NCBI GenBank assembly: GCA_037074705.1
Contig: CM073593.1
Span: forward strand, 11,289,001-11,353,000
Length of the DNA stretch: 64,000 nucleotides
From: Zhengitettix transpicula
Lineage: Eukaryota > Arthropoda > Insecta > Orthoptera > Tetrigidae
Reading direction: 5' to 3'
Made by a program: the position numbers and the translations under genes. The notes beneath the pieces are model-generated. The model had not been told where the DNA came from and did no database searches. It saw nothing but the letters and a program-made list of their open reading frames with translations. This document shows, piece by piece, positions 34,801-47,136 of the stretch (within the stretch, counting starts at the first letter, position 1; every line of letters starts with the position of its first letter).

Positions 34801-35580
34801 TGATGATATTTCGTACAGGACAGTGGTAAAGCTACAACTTCCCATTGCAAGGGGCCGACCCCTACTCCTTTTAGAGGGGAGAAGCGGCTATAAAGAAAAT
34901 ACAAGATCACTGAGGAAAATAGCATTTGTATCGTCCATCCACGACTAAAACTACCAAAATAAATATCAGATATATTTCAGTTCTCCACTTTCCTCTGTTG
35001 TCTTGAGCAGGCGAATTTTAACACAGTTACCATCTAAATTTTTCATAGACCCTAAAAAGTGTAATATATAATTAATATTATAACTAGTTGTTTTAATTTA
35101 TGTTGAGAAAAGAAGGTTTGACAATATCTTCTTCCGGCGAAATGCATATAATAAAACAATTTTCATGCTACAGTAGGTAAAAGATGCAAAAACTTTGTGG
35201 CATAGCTATAAGAAGCCTCTTCAGCTACTTCTACATCTCGATACATACCAATCGTTGAAAATATACATAAAACAGTCAATACCTTAAAGATAAAATACTG
35301 AATTAATAATATTGTGTGTGGTTAAAATTTATATTCAACTTAATACACAACGTCCATGTTCAAAAACCATTATTGATGTACCAAAATTACATAGGTTTAA
35401 TTCCTCATGAAACCTCTCTCCAAGGTGGTTAATACCAAACTTCATTTTAAGACTACTAGGAAGTATACACATGTTTCTCCTAAACCTATAAAAGAAAATA
35501 AATCATCAAGACTAGGTACCACATGATTTATTGTAATCGCCTACCCGCTCCCTCGGATCCTTACAATGGACGAATGCCGA

Positions 35581-36545
35581 CCCGGGCGCCACTGCATGTG
35601 CAGAAAAGTTTTATTTTAAATTATGTAAACGACAATCGTCTCATTAATTAACATTCGCGATCCGCGCGATCCACACCAGGGAGCCGATAAACGATTTGCC
35701 AGGACTCGTGAGTACTTGAGTCGAACATGAGACTCTCAATAACTGTATCTCAGGGGTCCTGGTTTTGATCAATTAAGTAATGAATGAAAACAAAATGTAA
35801 ACATAAAATTCAGTTTAATGGACAAATTGGGGTTAATACAAATACCCAGCACGACTCCTCAATCGCCAAATGTTGCCATTCTTATTGATAAACTTACATC
35901 TAACAAGTCTCCGTAAATTTACTATTTTGGCCAAATTTAATATGTCCTTTAAGTACACAGCCGGTCATTGGACCCACAACTCTCATTTCGCAGTAATTTC
36001 ACACGATTCAGGGAAAGGGAGGGAAGTTTGCTTACTGTGCTGCGACGCGTTGTCTTCTGATGATGTCCAGGTTCAGGTTCAGGTTCCTGGCCGGTCGGCT
36101 GACCAAATCCTCGTACGCAGAGAAGCGGCTAAAACACACAGGCGCGACGGCCTACACTTGCTCCGCAATTCACGGTTCTCTCCTCCAAGAACCTCCGCAC
36201 CAAAATCTCCGACGTGTTCGTCCCTTACAGTTCACCAAGAACTGACGACGCCCGCTCTCCTGCCTTCCAGGACGCGACTCGTCTCCACCACACTACTCCG
36301 GTCACAGACGTCGGCTCTGCTTGCCGACAAGCCGAATTTTGGGTAACAACTGTCCCGTCTCCTGGCCCACAGCTTCTCCTTCGCCGTCCAGGACCCGACT
36401 CCCTTAATCCGCCACAGCTGTGACCAGCCACTGTCACCTTTGTTCCTCACGTTCACCACTACGGCCAGAATATGACCTGACAAGACGTCCCTCGCAAACC
36501 CACTTCCTGTTGACGTAAACTTGGTCCCAAAGACCGGCCGTGTGA
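35581..36545 (-). mobile_element. Possible LTR with primer-binding-site-like motif (minus strand)
   Basis: On the minus strand an AATAAA (near 35616) lies about 20 nt before ctgcacatgca, followed by g and TGGCGCCC (35591-35584). This is the layout of an LTR 3' end and a tRNA-Lys-type primer-binding site. The GC-rich block at 36000-36545 would be the upstream LTR body. No gag or pol was found to the left, and the LTR start is undefined. Open frames in the block (plus 35870-36346, minus 36603-36232) match no protein. Confidence 0.3.
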
Positions 36546-37173
36546 AAAATGTTACCTCCAACATTCCCACGACAAGACAACTAGTATTAATGTTTAAAAT
36601 CACTTATTACAGTATGTCTTTTAATGAGCACAGGTTGCCCAGACATGTCATCTCTCTATGTCCAGCTCAGAAATAAATTAGGAAGCTTAGCAATAGAAAG
36701 TAGAATAGAACATAATGACTAAATAACCAACAATGCATCAAGCATAGCAAAATGCTGTACAGCATCTGGTCAGAAAAGAGACTAGTCAAGAAAATGTTTG
36801 GCAGTGCCCCTAATCATGACTACTCACAACTTTAATAAGTGATTTATAGATAATACAACATGATGTCACAAAAAGAAACTTGACTTTCTGCATTATTTAA
36901 ATCGTGTACCGAAATCTAGATACAGGCACACTTTAATTATTTTTAGAACAGGTAACATATTACTATTTTTTGTGCTAATGTTTGCAATATATTTTATGTC
37001 CTCATGAATTAATTATTTTTGCAGTATAGTATTTAAGGAAATGATAAGACATTCAAGCGAAGGTGAAATTCACCTTTATAACACACAACAATGTGCAGAT
37101 CTAAATATGAAAAGAAGTTTAAAATGTATTAAACTCTATAACAACCTATGGTGCGCTTTTAGTTTTCGATTTG

Positions 37174-37800
37174 TTACAAAATATTTTTTATAACTGTTGC
37201 CTAAATTACTGCCTGGAAGCATGGGAATGTGGCTTGCCGGGGTCGAGCAGCAGACACAAGACAATGGTGAGGTGGATTGGAAAATCCGCAAGTCCCTCAA
37301 GCAAGGTCAGGGTCGGCCAAGGAAGGGGTAGACGACCGGGAGGGTATGGCCCTAAAATAGATGGAAGTGGGTCACGTGTGCACAAGGACCAACCAGGAGA
37401 GAGGGATTTTGAGGAGGCAGAGAAAGAAGTCTGCGAACACGAGGAGATGAATTTGGACCGTCGGTGAGAGTGGTCAGGGAGAGTTGATCCTGAAAGATTT
37501 TGGTTTTGCACGTGGGTCTCGGGTCGTCTTCTGCGAATGCTGATGAGAGAGAGAGCCGCCAACGGGAGTCGACCCTGTCCGAGCTGCAGACCTGGTAAGT
37601 CGCATTCCATGCTTCCGGGTATCGCGTCGGTTTGCCACGAGGAGAATCACGGTTAATCTTGAGAAAGGGAGGGGGTTACATGCATCCCTGGCAGGCTGGA
37701 GAGCTTTCGTTTTATATAAATTCTCATAAAATGAATTCTTGTTTTTAAATATTGTATTTCCCTTTCCTGCAAGAACAATTCTTGCAGGTGGCGCCCAACA
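37174..37800 (+). mobile_element. Possible LTR with primer-binding-site-like motif (plus strand)
   Basis: The motif TGGCGCCCAAC (37789-37799) matches the 3' end of tRNA-Lys over 11 nt and follows aattcttgcagg. Directly before it is a perfect hairpin, cctgcaagaa / ttcttgcagg with a 3-nt loop (37766-37788). The GC-rich block 37200-37640 upstream is open on both strands (plus 37171-37467, minus 37610-37206) but encodes nothing recognisable. No gag-pol follows. Confidence 0.32.
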
Positions 37801-38289
37801 AATCGCATATCAATAGTTAATTTGACTTTAAGCTCACCACAAACCTCTCCAATAAAATAAAATACTGGCAAGGCAAAAAAGAGATTAAACTCAAACTCTA
37901 TTTGACTCATTTTTTGTTTTCAAACCACCGAACTAAATAACAAACATAGTTTGGAATATTAACCATTTTTATGTCTTATTATAATTATTGTCATTTCACT
38001 TTAACTGGAGGATAATATGAAATTATATCTCAATTTTGTGGATTAACATCAGTTATTTATTATTTTACCCATCATGACGATTCAATGCAGACTTATATTG
38101 ATTATGATGAAGATGATATTTTGATGGACATTCAAACACACTTCCATTACTATTTTTCAATTTCTGTTACATGTCTGTACAACGTATTGAACTTCCCGCT
38201 GAGTTGAATACGCGCCTCCCACTTTCACCAAGTATCCAATCAGGGCTCAGTATTGTAGCGCGATAGTTTTATAATAATATTATTTTAAT

Positions 38290-38330
38290 GTAATTAGATT
38301 GGCAAAATGCTAAGATTTTAGACATTGACA
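38290..38330 (-). repeat. Repeat X, short copy 3
   Basis: Matches taagattttagacattgac and neighbouring bases of 26350-26483. Confidence 0.7.
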
Positions 38331-38431
38331 CCAGGTACAATTCCAGAATCATTTCAGAGATGCTTCACATTCAATCAAACATCACAGTTGTTAATGTACA
38401 GACACTATGAAACTCAATAATTGCTATGATC

Positions 38432-38730
38432 CCCTTATTATTACGCTAAACCTTCTACTTTCCCATTGTCGTTGCTCCCTTATTGTTACGCTAACCCTTC
38501 GGCCCTCCTATTGTCGTTGCGTTTTCATCGCTTTTAAGTTTCGTCAACTGACGAGTGCAGTTGTGTCGTTCTAGACTCTTCTTCGCACCTGAGGAAAGAG
38601 ACAAGGATCCCAGAAACGTTGTGTGGTATTTATATTATCACTTTTTTTTGTTTGTATTCGCTATCTTTCTTATTAATTATTTTCAATCAGACGTAATTTT
38701 TTTCATTTTAATAAAAAAGTTTCGAGGTAT
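38432..38730 (+). mobile_element. Penelope-type terminal repeat, isolated
   Basis: Inverse complement of 17440-17710: ccattgtcgttgctccctta, aaggatcccagaaacgttg, ttcaatcagacgtaattttt. No RT sequence is attached. Confidence 0.75.
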
Positions 38731-39259
38731 TCCTTTAGACAGTTTACAGCAGATGACACTAGATTAAACTGACTATCGCTTCCAAATAAATTTCAAACGC
38801 GGTTAATTGCGAAGACATATACAAACAACATAGACTGGACAAGGCGACGCCATGTTTGAAGTAAATTGAAAATTTAACCGCCAGTCATGGTGGGCTTTTC
38901 CTGTCGTCTGCGAGTATTGAATCATTATTATACGTCGTGCTAATGACTTAAAAATAAATCTCTATTGACATTCAATATATTTTTGTGTACATTTGTCTTA
39001 TCTGTCTTCCTCTTTCATTCATAGCTTTAGTTTTGCACAAATGATGCAATCTACAATTTAAGTAATGTTTTAAAAACTTCAGTATTAAAATTCCTCTCTA
39101 AATTCAGAGGTAATCATTAAATGGTCAAAGTTACAAAATAGTCATTTTTATTGAAACTTTTATGGTCGCGTCAACGAAAATGTTATTGGCGACCTTCTAC
39201 ATTATTTAAATAATAGGGTTCATAATATTTTCTTTATTCTAGTGCGATGATTGGGGTTG

Positions 39260-39995
39260 CATTCAGTTTCTTCTGAAATTAGATGGTCGATTTTGGCACT
39301 GGATATGAAGACTAGTAATGAAGCGATTGCATCTGAAGAAGTCCTTTGTATTGAATTTGGCTATTGTCATGTTTCGCTTTTCTTCGTATTTTCGGCATTC
39401 AAAGAGTACACGTTGAATGATGAGGGATTGGTTGCAGGGGTGTTCTGCAGAAGAGGTGAGCATGCGAGAGGGATCTTATCCTGGAGATTAATATCTGCTG
39501 GTTTCTGTGGAGGTTCTTGGAAAGTATTAGTTCGGATGATGATGTTATTTTCTAATAGAAGAGTCCGTTGTTTCCAGTACGCCTCCTTGCTTGCCCAGGT
39601 TGATTCTATTTTCTTCTTGAGCTCCTATTATATGTCCGAGGCTGTGCATACTGTAGATGTGTCAGGGTGATGCTCATGCTGTACATTCATAGCGAGAGCG
39701 TCTGCAGCCTCGTTTCCCGCTATATGGGCATGAGCGGCGATCCAGATTATGTAGATTGATTTTTTACGTGCTATGTTGTGTATAAGTATTATGAAAATAG
39801 TCACAATATATGCATAGCATTCTGAAAACATCTGCATAGAAAATTCTTCTTCGCCATTACCATTTCGATATTCCTTAACACCTCCTGCCAATTTTAATAG
39901 TTTTACATCTTTAGAAGGATTGTATAGGCTATCTTTAAAATCGTCAGAGTGAGGAACAAGGAGAATGTCCAAACAACTTAAATACTTCAGTTTTC
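39260..39995 (-). pseudogene. LINE RNase H domain and tail, decayed
   Basis: Minus strand frame 40002-39628 contains YIIWIAAHAHIAGNEAADAL, the WIPAHVGIxGNExAD signature of the RNase H domain of I/Jockey-group LINEs. Downstream, in another frame (39463-39263), EHPCNQSLIIQRVLFECRKY resembles the region of HILxECPKY that follows the domain. Stops and frame changes throughout. Confidence 0.75.
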
Positions 39996-40589
39996 TACTC
40001 ACTTGCCTAACAACAATTCCACTACCTTATCGGAATAAAATTTCAATCGTTCATATTCTGGGTCGTAATCGTGATCAAAATTGGCATTAGCGTGAAATTT
40101 GAAGACATAGCTTGCAGTAGGTATCACAAGTGTCTCCACATATCCTCCACTACTTTAGCCTTATTTGACGGTTGTATCTGTGTAATTAAACACTTCTCTG
40201 AATTGCAAAGCGTTAGGGTTAATTCTTTTTCATCTTATAAATAAACAATAGTTGAGTTTAAATAATTTTTTCTGAATTGAAATTGGCTGTTGTTTATTTA
40301 TAAGTTGTCTTAAATACTCAGAATATATATAGCATAACACAAATCGGGTGTTTGGTGAAGTGCATTATTTAAGAAATGGCGCTCAGTGTTCTTTGTTGCT
40401 GCCAAGCAGAGCGCTGTAACGCTGATAGCCTCTTAATGATGTTTATATGCCACTTTCGTTCATTGTTAATAATAAAAAGTGGCGCGGTTTCAATTTCAGC
40501 ATCAAATGCAAAGAAAAAATATCCAATATTTCCGTTGGAAGAAAATTATTTTTAAAAAAAGTGAAAAAAAAAATTGTTATTAAGAAGGT

Positions 40590-40660
40590 ATATTGGTTGG
40601 GATCGGGTATCGAACCCGCGTTCACTGATTCAAGTGGATAGTCAACTCGGGTTCAACGTC
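40590..40660 (-). mobile_element. tRNA-like SINE fragment
   Basis: Minus strand carries box B-like gggttcgatacccg with a preceding tRNA-like stretch (atccacttgaatcagtgaac). No acceptor stem pairing that would support a functional tRNA. Confidence 0.45.
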
Positions 40661-42726
40661 GATACCTGATGCAATTCAGCAGGGAGTAGAAAATTTATTT
40701 CATCTTTGCTGACTACACAATCACTTTAAACGAAGTCAACTGCCATCCATCCCTCCTTCCTATCCAAATGTTAATAAATTAAATAACACATTAATATTTA
40801 TAATCCTACCTGAACAGTTATATTCACAAAAATTGTGAATAAATAATGTTATGGATTCTAAAAATCATTATAATTCTTACTTTTCATCTGTACCAAATTG
40901 ATTATTTAATTTACTAAGAAAACTATTGAAGGACTTAAATAATAACTTGAATATCTAATAACAAAATTATTAATATATGATTTATTATATTGGGAAAGTA
41001 TAAATTCTAAGTTAATTACAAAATAATAATTCCTCTGGATATTTCAACTGTCAAGGATTTAAAAAGTCTCAAATAAATATTTTTTATTCCAACAAACACA
41101 CAAACAAAAAGAAAAAAGTCATTTGAATGTATATGGTATAGATTAAACTATAAAACAATATCACTATTAAAACTGTACTAATTTAAAAAATTGGACAATC
41201 CAAATTTAGTTTGATGCAAATAACAACAAAAAAAATTATATTTTCCATTTATTTCGTCATGTGCATCTGATTTTTCAATTTAATACATTGGGCATTCAAA
41301 ACAAAAATAAATTATACTAAATTATGTCACTGTTTCTGTCAATATTCTGGGCATGAATACTCTAGTTCAGCTAAGAAACTTGCTAAATACAACTAAGGTG
41401 ATTAATGGATAAATGTACACAACGAATAATTTTATCATATTAGTTTGGTGTCATTTTATTTGTGAGTCAAGTACTCATATTGTTTGTGGAAACATATTTT
41501 AAGATATAAACTGTTGGGTTAGATTTTTTTTATTTTCTTTGCAATTGGTTTCTTCAAATGTAACTCAGTGTTATAAGATTACAATGATTGAAAAAACTTA
41601 GTAATTATTAATCTAAAATAGTAAACTTTTTTTTGTTTGTATCAATGCCAAATGAATTAAGTTAAACAATTTATTTTTTGTCAGATGTCTCAATAGAACT
41701 AGGGTATATTAAATACAGTTAATTTCTAATATTTTATATAAGGGTAAATAATGTCAAAATAAGAATCCTATTATAATTTTAATAGATGACTCAGCTAAAT
41801 ATGGATATTTCTAGACATAAACTAATCACAATTAATCAGATTGAACTATTGCATTTGCATTGCTGGAAATTATTCTTGTTATATCTAATATAATTCTGCA
41901 CAAAGACTGTAATGAAATACTTTGAAGATGACAAGAAAAAATTAAATGAAACATGAAACTTTATTACCATACAGACATTCTAAATAACAGAAAATTCTTA
42001 ATGTGTATTTTGCATCATTGAACTTAATAGAATGTGAAATATGGTGGGAAATTGTATACTTCTAACTGAATGATTTTTTTAAAAAAAAAAAACAGATTGT
42101 AAAATCATGAAAATAAATTGAAAACTATATATAAGTAAAAATGAACAATATATTAAACTAAAATTTAAAATTATCAGAATACAAATTCATAGCAATTAGA
42201 GTTAAACAATTTAGTTGATAGCGTAAATAATAATCTTAAATAAGTAACTAAAGTTTAAAATTATAACTGAAAAAATTATAATTAATTCACTTTGAATACC
42301 TTTAGAAAACAACAGTTAAGTAGGATAATCTAGTAACATGTTACTTATATTGTTCAAACACTGAACAACTTATCACAGACATGAATAATTTACCTCAATT
42401 CTCCTGATACCCAAAATTATAAATCTTTTCATAAATGTTTTAAGTTTGACTTAAAGTAACTTAAATTGTGAATAATACACTGCTGTAATAAATTTACATG
42501 CTGTTTCACATAGCATTGAAAATAATTGTTCTGGAACACACAAAACAAGGTCGAGTCACTGAGGAACTATACCAAACAAGTTTGTTAACTGCACATACAA
42601 TTGACTCTTTCAATAACCACTTGCACTTAGAGAAAATTCATAGCTGGTTTTTGTGTCACTACAAAAGAATGGGCCCTTAGCCAATCACAAATAAGAATTG
42701 GTTGTATCTTTCAATATACATTGTTA
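40660..42726. other. AT-rich; probable NF-YA 3' UTR and downstream flank
   Basis: No coding sequence recognised. The first 700-800 bp left of 42727 are the likely NF-YA 3' UTR if the 42.9-kb exon is correct. Confidence 0.45.
41960..41965 (-). terminator. Nearest AATAAA downstream of the NF-YA stop
   Basis: The first canonical polyadenylation hexamer on the minus strand after the proposed stop codon, about 765 bp away; a second lies at 41455-41460. In AT-rich DNA such hexamers are common, so use is unproven. Confidence 0.25.
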
Positions 42727-42907
42727 TTACGATAGATCAAACATATTCCACTCTGCACTGTCTTTCGAGCACTCATTTCCAGGTGGTCTGACCTCTATCA
42801 CTAGTGCTGATCCTAGATTATCTGCATCCACCTGCGAGCTGGTGGATGTAACAGGAATTGTACCACTGACAGTCCTTCCTTGCACTTGATGATTATTTTG
42901 AAGACTG
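42727..42907 (-). CDS. NFYA: NF-YA coding exon 7, C-terminal tail
   Basis: After a ttgttgcag acceptor the single base needed to complete the phase-2 codon of exon 6 is followed by 59 open codons and TAA. The tail starts SLQNNHQVQGRTVSG and contains VDADNLGSALVIEVR, which loosely recalls the acidic-then-IIRVS end of vertebrate NF-YA. Support comes from phase, acceptor quality and length of open frame rather than clear similarity. The nearest downstream AATAAA on this strand is at 41965-41960. Alternative terminal exon: see 49026-49179. Confidence 0.68.
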
Positions 42908-45019
42908 CTGCAACAAGAGCATTATTTGACATTAATATTTTAAATATAGTGAATATCATAATAATGAAAAAGACTATGACAGTGAACATAATTGTGGATA
43001 CAATTGTTCACTCAGATAGAAGTCCAAGAAGACTTTATTTTAAAAAAATATCAGAATTAAAAAAGGAAAAAAACTATGATACTAAATAACAAATAAGAAG
43101 AGCATAATAAAGAATTAAGGAATGATTATTTTTATTTAAACTAACACTTAATTAACTAATTTGCAAAAATTTATACAAAATTATATAAAACATATGTTTA
43201 GAATGATAACATAACAATTTAAGACAATTTCTATGTAATACGAAAGCATTCATCTCTCCATTATTCAGCACATATTTCCGGTACCGTTGAAGTATTTGAA
43301 AAATATAATGTCATATTTGACCATAAATATATAAAAGTTTTACAATATCATATTCTAGTAGCCATGAAATTTTGATAATAGATTTTTTGATTATGTATAA
43401 TCATGTTTAAATTATTTTGTCATATATATATATATTGAAATAATATTCAACTAACAATTGCATTTCATACATCCTTTAATGACCATCAGCCTTCGTCATT
43501 ATCCAAATTTGGTGCTGTTTACAATTAAAGAGTAAAATTTCAGCTTATTATAAATTTTAAAAATAATTAAAAATACACAAGACTAATGACCTAAATTTAA
43601 ATTTATTTTCTATGGTCTTTATATGATGATCAATTTATTCACACAAAATTGTTAGTGGTATTTTAATATATTTTGCATTAATATCCTAAATTTTATTTTC
43701 ATTTAAGACATTAACTCATACTTATAAACACATATTGTGAACTTTTATGAAACAATTCAAAATTAGGTGTCTAGAAACATCATGTCAAAATTGGTTGTGA
43801 AATCAAGTAGTGTGTTTACATATCTATATTGCTATATTAATTGGTTTGTGACAAATAGGATTTGTATATATATTAAATATTTTGAATAACATTCTTTAGT
43901 GGTCTATGAAGTAATGTCAGAAATTAGTTATATTGTTGAAAGCATCTTTGAATGCTGAAGAATTTGTATACAGTATTCTTTCTAAATCTGTTTTGGATAT
44001 TTATTTACAATGGTGTGAAATCTACTGTCCAATAACTGCAGTTAATTTTGAGGTTGATGCATCAATAATGCTCTGAATAAGCTCTCTTGGAACCAGCTAA
44101 TAAATAGGTCACATAAAGGAATCACACATAGTTGGGCCTTCAATTAAAACAACTTTAGCAATTTAATTTCATTCGAAACATAAATGTCAACCCACTACAA
44201 GTTTTTACATTTTCATAGCATACCCTTACACCTGTATCTCAAATTATCATAACCACTCAATGTTTGGTTCCATACTATTTTAGTTTTCTTGCATTAAGAA
44301 AAACATTGTTCTTTAGGCAGGAAGGTTGAATAACAAACATAAAAGAGAAATGATACCACAACAAGGTATAAACAATGTCTGTCTATCATTTGTAAAAGCT
44401 TTAAGCAAAAAGCAGTAATAATAAACTATTTCATACTATTTTTTCTATATTATTTTGCCAAATGTGAACGTCTCAATGCTAAATCAGAGGGTACACTATT
44501 AATAGTTGATAGAAGATAACATTAGTACAATACCATTAAGAAACTTCTCACAACATACCTTTCCACAATACTATAATTGTTGTTGTAGATGAGAAACATT
44601 CATGTTAAATTAAATGCAGAATGCATTAATATATTAAAAGTAAATTTTTTAACAATATGGTTATAACTTCTATTAAATCAGAACTAGATCTTTTCACCTG
44701 ATTACTGTCACAGTATATTTCTCAATATCTGACACACACAATAATTCTACAAGTATAACTTTTATTCATTTGTCTATTACCAATTCTATACGACACAATA
44801 TAACATGCATCAATTTGATAGTATAGGTGGGATATCAAATGTACTCACCTAAATAGATTGTGCAGAAATAAATAACCCAATTTTCAAGGACTTGAGCCCT
44901 CTTAACAGGATACGTTAACTGTTAGAGAGGATTGAGTGTGCTCTCTTACTTTATTGGGATTGTCTGTACTCCAAGTGATGCAATTGTGTTTATTAAGTAT
45001 GTGTGTGTGCGTGTGTGTG

Positions 45020-45050
<31 letters not shown>

Positions 45051-46980
45051 ATATATATATACATATATATAAATTATGGAGTACCATATACATGATAACA
45101 TATTTTAGGACAACCCTGTATATATATGTATATACATGTGTTTGTGTCAATGTCTATATTATTATATGAAAATTATTTACAATTGGCATTTAATCCGTGT
45201 GTTGTAATCAGCTATATTCATAATGATATTGAAAATTACAACTGTTTCACATATCGATATTATGTATATCATTATAATCTATGATTCATTAATTGTTAAT
45301 CCAAAAAATAAATAACACATTAATTTGAATTTATGTAATATTTAAATATGCTATGGATTATATAAAAACTGCAAAAAAATAATGAATTTTGAAAAAAAGA
45401 GTTCTTTATAATTATTCCTCCCTACAACTATTCATAAATATAAAACCTAAAAGGTCATTCAGAAGTAATCAACATGTTTTTTTACTCAGGTAAGGAAAAG
45501 TAGAATTTAAAAACAAATGGAGAACGTTTTAGTATAGATTCAGTTTTTTAAAAAATTTAAAAAACTTTGACCCAGATTACAGACTAGAATTACAGGCAAT
45601 ATTTTAGAAAGTCTCATATAAAAAGTAATTCTAGACTGTAATCCCTGTCCAAGTTTTATCTCAACATAAAATGTCAAATTTACAATAATTTTTAAAAAAG
45701 ATTTTTACCAAAAAGAAAAAGAAGCATAATTCCATTCACCTTTATTATATGAAAATGAAATTTAAACAGATTATACATCAATTGCTCAAACAAGGTGTGA
45801 AAGTATTAAAATTTAAATAAAAATACACTGACATTTGTTTATCACAGATGAGACAAAAATAACTAAATAATACAAATATTTCGTTAATAAGGTGCATTAA
45901 ATCATTTTAAATTTATAATTTATGAAGTTGTATTGTAAACGTCATACAAATAATTTTCATATTAAATGAATGTTCACTCCCTGGAATATATATTAAATGA
46001 TAAACACGTTTTATTATTAAGTTAGATGAAACTCGTTTACCTCCAAAATCTATGTTCTCTATTTCTTAAATTAAATTAAGTTATTAGACAATAAAAATTT
46101 TTTGGACCTATATTCCACAAAGGAAATTATTACTTTTTGTAATAAAAGCTTTCATATGGAAGACAAAAATTATCAATAAAAACAGGTTTGTTTTCAATAT
46201 ACATACTTACAACATAAAAATAGGTTATCTGTACATATGGTACACAATACATCATCAAGAATTTATCTCCACCAATAAAATTATATGTAGATCAGCCCTC
46301 AATTATGTGTGGTGGCTAACCTGGTGTCAAACTTCAAGACTGAGAAGATCTCACATACCATATGCTGGCTGGCACTCTTCCTTGTGATTCACTAATGACA
46401 CTCCATGGCTAGTCGGCACATGAAACAAAATTCTCCTGAACGAAGCTAACATGCCTGAAAATTTGAAGAACTTCCTCCTGTTCTGAATGGAGATACTAAG
46501 CTTCAATTTCAGGTAAGGTAACCTTTCCCTCTCTCCTTTCCGTACAAATTTATTTATTTATTCTGACAATGTCATATCCTTACATATAAAACACATTTGG
46601 ATAGGGAAAAGAGATAGGGTAGCCAACTCACATGAAATCAACAGTTGGTCAAGTTGGGCTATGCAGATTTAAAAATAAAATTTTATCTCTTTCCTATTGA
46701 AATGTGTTTATTAATTTCACCATATAACATTATCCTTAAATGTTTTATATATTATTCACACATGTGTAGGTATGGTCTATAGGTCTGTAAATTAATTATA
46801 TTGCATATCTAAATAATTCTCTGCATCTTAGTTAATAAGACTGATAACATGTAGCATATTTTTAAACTTCATAACTTAAAACAATTTTGTATTGATAAAA
46901 AACTTTTTCTGTTTTTAATGTGATACTTTGGCATCTAGATAACAATACTTTGTACTTATCTTATAAATATAGCAGTATTT

Positions 46981-47037
<57 letters not shown>

Positions 47038-47083
47038 CAATATTAGGAGAATCCATTTAAGGAATTAATTCACATTCAAACTT

Positions 47084-47136
<53 letters not shown>

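Noticed and set aside
35870..36346. 158-codon plus-strand frame
   Set aside because: No recognisable domain; overlapping antisense frame of similar quality; the block looks like an LTR body.
37206..37610. 134-codon minus-strand frame
   Set aside because: Low-complexity Leu/Pro/Ser product in a GC-rich block open on both strands; no motif recognised.
44902..45169. Overlapping frames on TG/TA repeats
   Set aside because: Translations of a dinucleotide microsatellite.
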